From Raphanus sativus (Eukaryota; Streptophyta; Magnoliopsida; Brassicales; Brassicaceae), in assembly GCF_000801105.2 (NCBI RefSeq), contig NC_079514.1, positions 8,308,001 to 8,372,000 of the forward strand: a DNA stretch of 64,000 bases, written 5' to 3'. A program made the translations under genes and the position numbers. This document shows positions 61,758 through 64,000 of this stretch, one piece after another; within the stretch, counting starts at the first letter, position 1, and each line of letters begins with the position of its first letter. Under the pieces are notes generated by a model, which saw only the letters and a list, made by a program, of their open reading frames with translations, was not told the DNA's origin and ran no database searches.

Positions 61758-62833
61758 CTACCTAAGGTAGCTCGAAGCCACCCAAAGCAAAACGTAGCTT
61801 AAGAGCGAAGACATGACTTCGAAACCTCTTGGTCCTTTGATGAAGGGCGGGATCACAGACACCATCAAGAAAGTCCCAATCAGCCACGAGAAGATGAAAG
61901 AACCAGTCCTGTTTCACATTATCATTAAAACCTGATCAGTTGCAAAACCAAATCAAGAAGGTAGCAATTATACTAGCTTTGGTGATTACCCGTAAAGGAA
62001 AGACCAGAGCTTCTTCTTCAGCCTCTGGTGGATGAAGTAAAACGTAGCTATCGCAGACAACAAAACCTGCAGAGTTGGTCCTTCTTCCGTCGGGAACAGA
62101 ACCGTGAGAGCTCCGAGAACCGCAAACGTGGCCGCCGTTTTGACAAGGAAAGCGGTGGGAGGAGTTTGGAATCTGTCGAAAACAAAGCTCACAGCTTTGG
62201 ACTGTCTCACCTGGCGAACCTTCTTGTTTATATCGATCTTGGGGTTCTTCCTCTCGTGGAACTTCTGCATGATGATCTTGTCGTGAGCTGACTCGATGGC
62301 GTCGACACTGGGTTTGTGACCAGCGTACTGCTGGATGAGAAAGTTCCTCGCGCCTTGAATCTCGTCCTCTGATGCCATCCGGCTTATCCCGAGACGTTTG
62401 TATGGGTCTTTGACATTGATCCGAGGGAAAACAGCTGGAAGTAGCAATGAATATTAGTCACTAGAAAGCTTAACCTAGAATTATGCGTAGGTCAGAGTTA
62501 TGTAACTTACCAGAAGAATCGTCTGAGATATCACCAAAGGAAGCACTCATGGCACGGACGATTAAAGCATTGCTTCTTTGTGTAGAAAGTGCTAAACAAG
62601 CCCTATTTTTGCAACAACAGCCACACCTTTACAAATCGTCTGTCATATGCTTAATCGAACAAAAGGGCAAAGACAGACACACACTACTACCTTTCAAGAC
62701 GAGGACAAGCTGCTGCATCATCTCGACGGACAGCTAAAGCTTGAGAGCTTTTCTGAGATGTACCAAAACGATGCGAACGCCATCGAATGTGAAATTTGGG
62801 GGTAGCTAGAGTTAACCCGGACGCATTCATCAT
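61758..62833 (-). CDS. Plastid CPP1-like J-type chaperone (DUF3353)
   Basis: Four exons on the minus strand (62691-62833, 62511-62602, 61990-62434, 61758-61908) give 276 residues. The N-terminus is Ser/Arg-rich and lacks acidic residues, like a chloroplast transit peptide. A J-like segment follows (DPYKRLGISRMASEDEIQGARNF), without the HPD motif. The C-terminal half has hydrophobic helices (ATFAVLGALTVLF; TLQVLLSAIATFYF; SWLIGTFLMVSVIPPF; LLSYVLLWVASSYL), so it is a plastid membrane protein. CPP1 protects protochlorophyllide oxidoreductase; this paralogue resembles At3g51140. The start is the first of two tandem ATGs. The downstream ATG at 62550 would remove the transit peptide. Confidence 0.88.
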
Positions 62834-63266
62834 CTCTGGTGGTAATCCCTAAATTTAATATAATCATATATGATGAAAGCGATAAAGCAAAATAAATAAA
62901 AAAACCTAAAAACAGTTCGTGGCTAAACCAATTTCACAGTGTTCTAAACCTGATTCGCGCCAGCTCAAAACTAGAATCTAATATCCCCTGAACTATTACG
63001 AAGTTCAAGTTTACTCGAACAGAAACATAAGAGATCGAATCGAAATGATAAAGAGTGCCAGAGGAGAAGAATAGACCGTACCGCCGATGAAAACAAATCA
63101 GAAAACCACTTTCCCTTTCTCTCCCGTAAGCATCAACAAAACAAAAAACCTGCTCTGCTCGCAAAAACGGATAGAAGAGGGCAACCAGTTCGACAAATGC
63201 TCCTCGACGAAATGTATTTAGTAATTTATTATCATAGTAAACTTTCAGTAGGCTATAGTCAACAAG
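62834..63266. other. CPP1-like promoter to tRNA-Glu
   Basis: No protein gene recognised. A 123-codon minus-strand frame at 62934-63305 overlaps the tRNA and shows no family resemblance. Confidence 0.5.
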
Positions 63267-63338
63267 TCCGTCGTAGTCTAGCTGGTTAGGATACTCGGCT
63301 CTCACCCGAGAGACCCGGGTTCGAGCCCGGCGACGGAG
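63267..63338 (+). tRNA. tRNA-Glu (anticodon CTC)
   Basis: 72-base cloverleaf with a fully paired acceptor stem (TCCGTCG with CGACGGA, discriminator G). The anticodon CTC at 63301-63303 lies in loop CTCTCAC on stem CTCGG/CCGAG. The T arm CCCGGGTTCGAGCCCGG is intact. A T-run follows as a Pol III terminator. It serves as a normal comparison for the two odd tRNA genes near 36.9 kb. Confidence 0.95.
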
Positions 63339-63720
63339 TTTTTTTTTCTCTTTTCAATTTTTTTTTATTCTTCATCAGACCAATTAGACAAGAAGACTGA
63401 AACAATGGAATATAATAAGTAGCATCTGTCATTACAAAGCTTGATATCGACTTAACAAATGACTGTACAGCATTTACAATTGTAGTTTAATATCATGACG
63501 TTAGATTTACAGACACTTTTGTAGAAGATAGCCTCTCCACCCAAAGCATAAAAGCCCCCTACAAAGAGTAATACATTGATCATCCACATGGGATGTTTGT
63601 TGAGGAGTTTTAGCATACAACACGATTTTGAGCCCAAAAGAGAATTCTATAGAATCAGACAGTAAAGAACATGAATCAAGACTTATTATTAGTAAGCGCA
63701 TACCTCGGACGGTAGACACA
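63339..63720. other. Spacer and UPF0183 3' UTR
   Basis: No gene recognised. Confidence 0.5.
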
Positions 63721-64000
63721 TCATGACTGGAACAAAGTAATAGTGGCTATATGACCGTTCTTCATCACCTGCAAAATTATTAAACTCCAATCAAAAAAAG
63801 GTTTCCTTTAACAATCTGATAAGAAATTTTTTTTCGCAAAGAGGATCACAATTCCTAAATTAGGTGTTCTTAAAAATGCTTCACCTCAAAAGCAACATTC
63901 TGATAGCCATACACGTATGTCGATCCAAAAGGGTTGCTCGTTGAGCCCTGTGTCTGTATAGCTGCTGGTCCACACTCCCCAAGTATTTCCTATAAAGTTT
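63721..64000 (-). CDS. UPF0183 (PHAF1-like) protein, 3' end only
   Basis: Last exon 63721-63768 (VMKNGHIATITLFQS, stop) and the end of the previous exon 63885-64000 (GPAAIQTQGSTSNPFGS, then TYVYGYQNVAFE). The gene continues past the window. The FVYGYQ-type motif is diagnostic of UPF0183, whose animal member PHAF1 acts at autophagosome formation. Order fits At3g51130. The junction phase is clean, and no damage is seen in the visible part. Confidence 0.85.

Noticed and set aside
62934..63305. 123-codon minus-strand frame
   Set aside because: It overlaps the tRNA-Glu gene and has no family resemblance.

Overview
This is nuclear DNA of a flowering plant, almost certainly a Brassicaceae species and probably of the Brassica/Raphanus lineage. 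Genes have short GT-AG introns and the spacers are AT-rich. From memory of the Arabidopsis map, gene order follows A. thaliana chromosome 3 from about At3g51410 (left) down to At3g51130 (right): two DUF241 genes, IQD20, MIR171A, a PP2C, an aspartyl protease, ROP1, an MS5-like TPR gene, RIO2, PAD1, F3H, a WEB-family gene, RPL8, MUR1, a NACK-type kinesin, a CPP1-like gene and a UPF0183 gene. Several Arabidopsis genes of that interval are missing, as expected after polyploidy and gene loss.

Layout. 1-6.4 kb: two DUF241 genes. 6.4-14.9 kb: a processed cytosolic methionyl-tRNA synthetase retrocopy (16-bp target duplication, poly(A) tail, frameshifts), split by a very young, intact 6.4-kb Copia retrotransposon; the whole lies about 250 bp upstream of IQD20. 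15-18.7 kb: IQD20, the miR171a hairpin and a PP2C pseudogene lacking its catalytic core. 18.7-24.6 kb: gene-poor, with a SINE and a hAT-type element. 24.7-41.8 kb: dense genes (aspartyl protease, ROP1, TPR, RIO2, two tRNA-like genes, PAD1, F3H). 42-49 kb: a hAT-type element carrying a minisatellite, the WEB gene, RPL8 with a duplicated promoter, and a LINE ORF2 remnant. 49-54.8 kb: GDP-mannose dehydratase and a 13-exon kinesin. 57-59.4 kb: a LINE-like insertion carrying an intact ORF1 and no reverse transcriptase. 61.7-64 kb: CPP1-like gene, a normal tRNA-Glu, and the 3' end of a UPF0183 gene.

The genes do not form one pathway. Most are housekeeping or signalling genes (ribosome, proteasome, ribosome biogenesis, cytokinesis, cell-wall nucleotide sugars, flavonoids, polarity). 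The unusual content is structural: nested retroposition, a RIO2 exon duplication that creates two alternative copies of exon 2, two neighbouring tRNA genes whose anticodons do not match their bodies, and an ORF1-only retroelement. All exon models were built by hand from splice signals and remembered homologues; reading frames close exactly, but no alignment was run.
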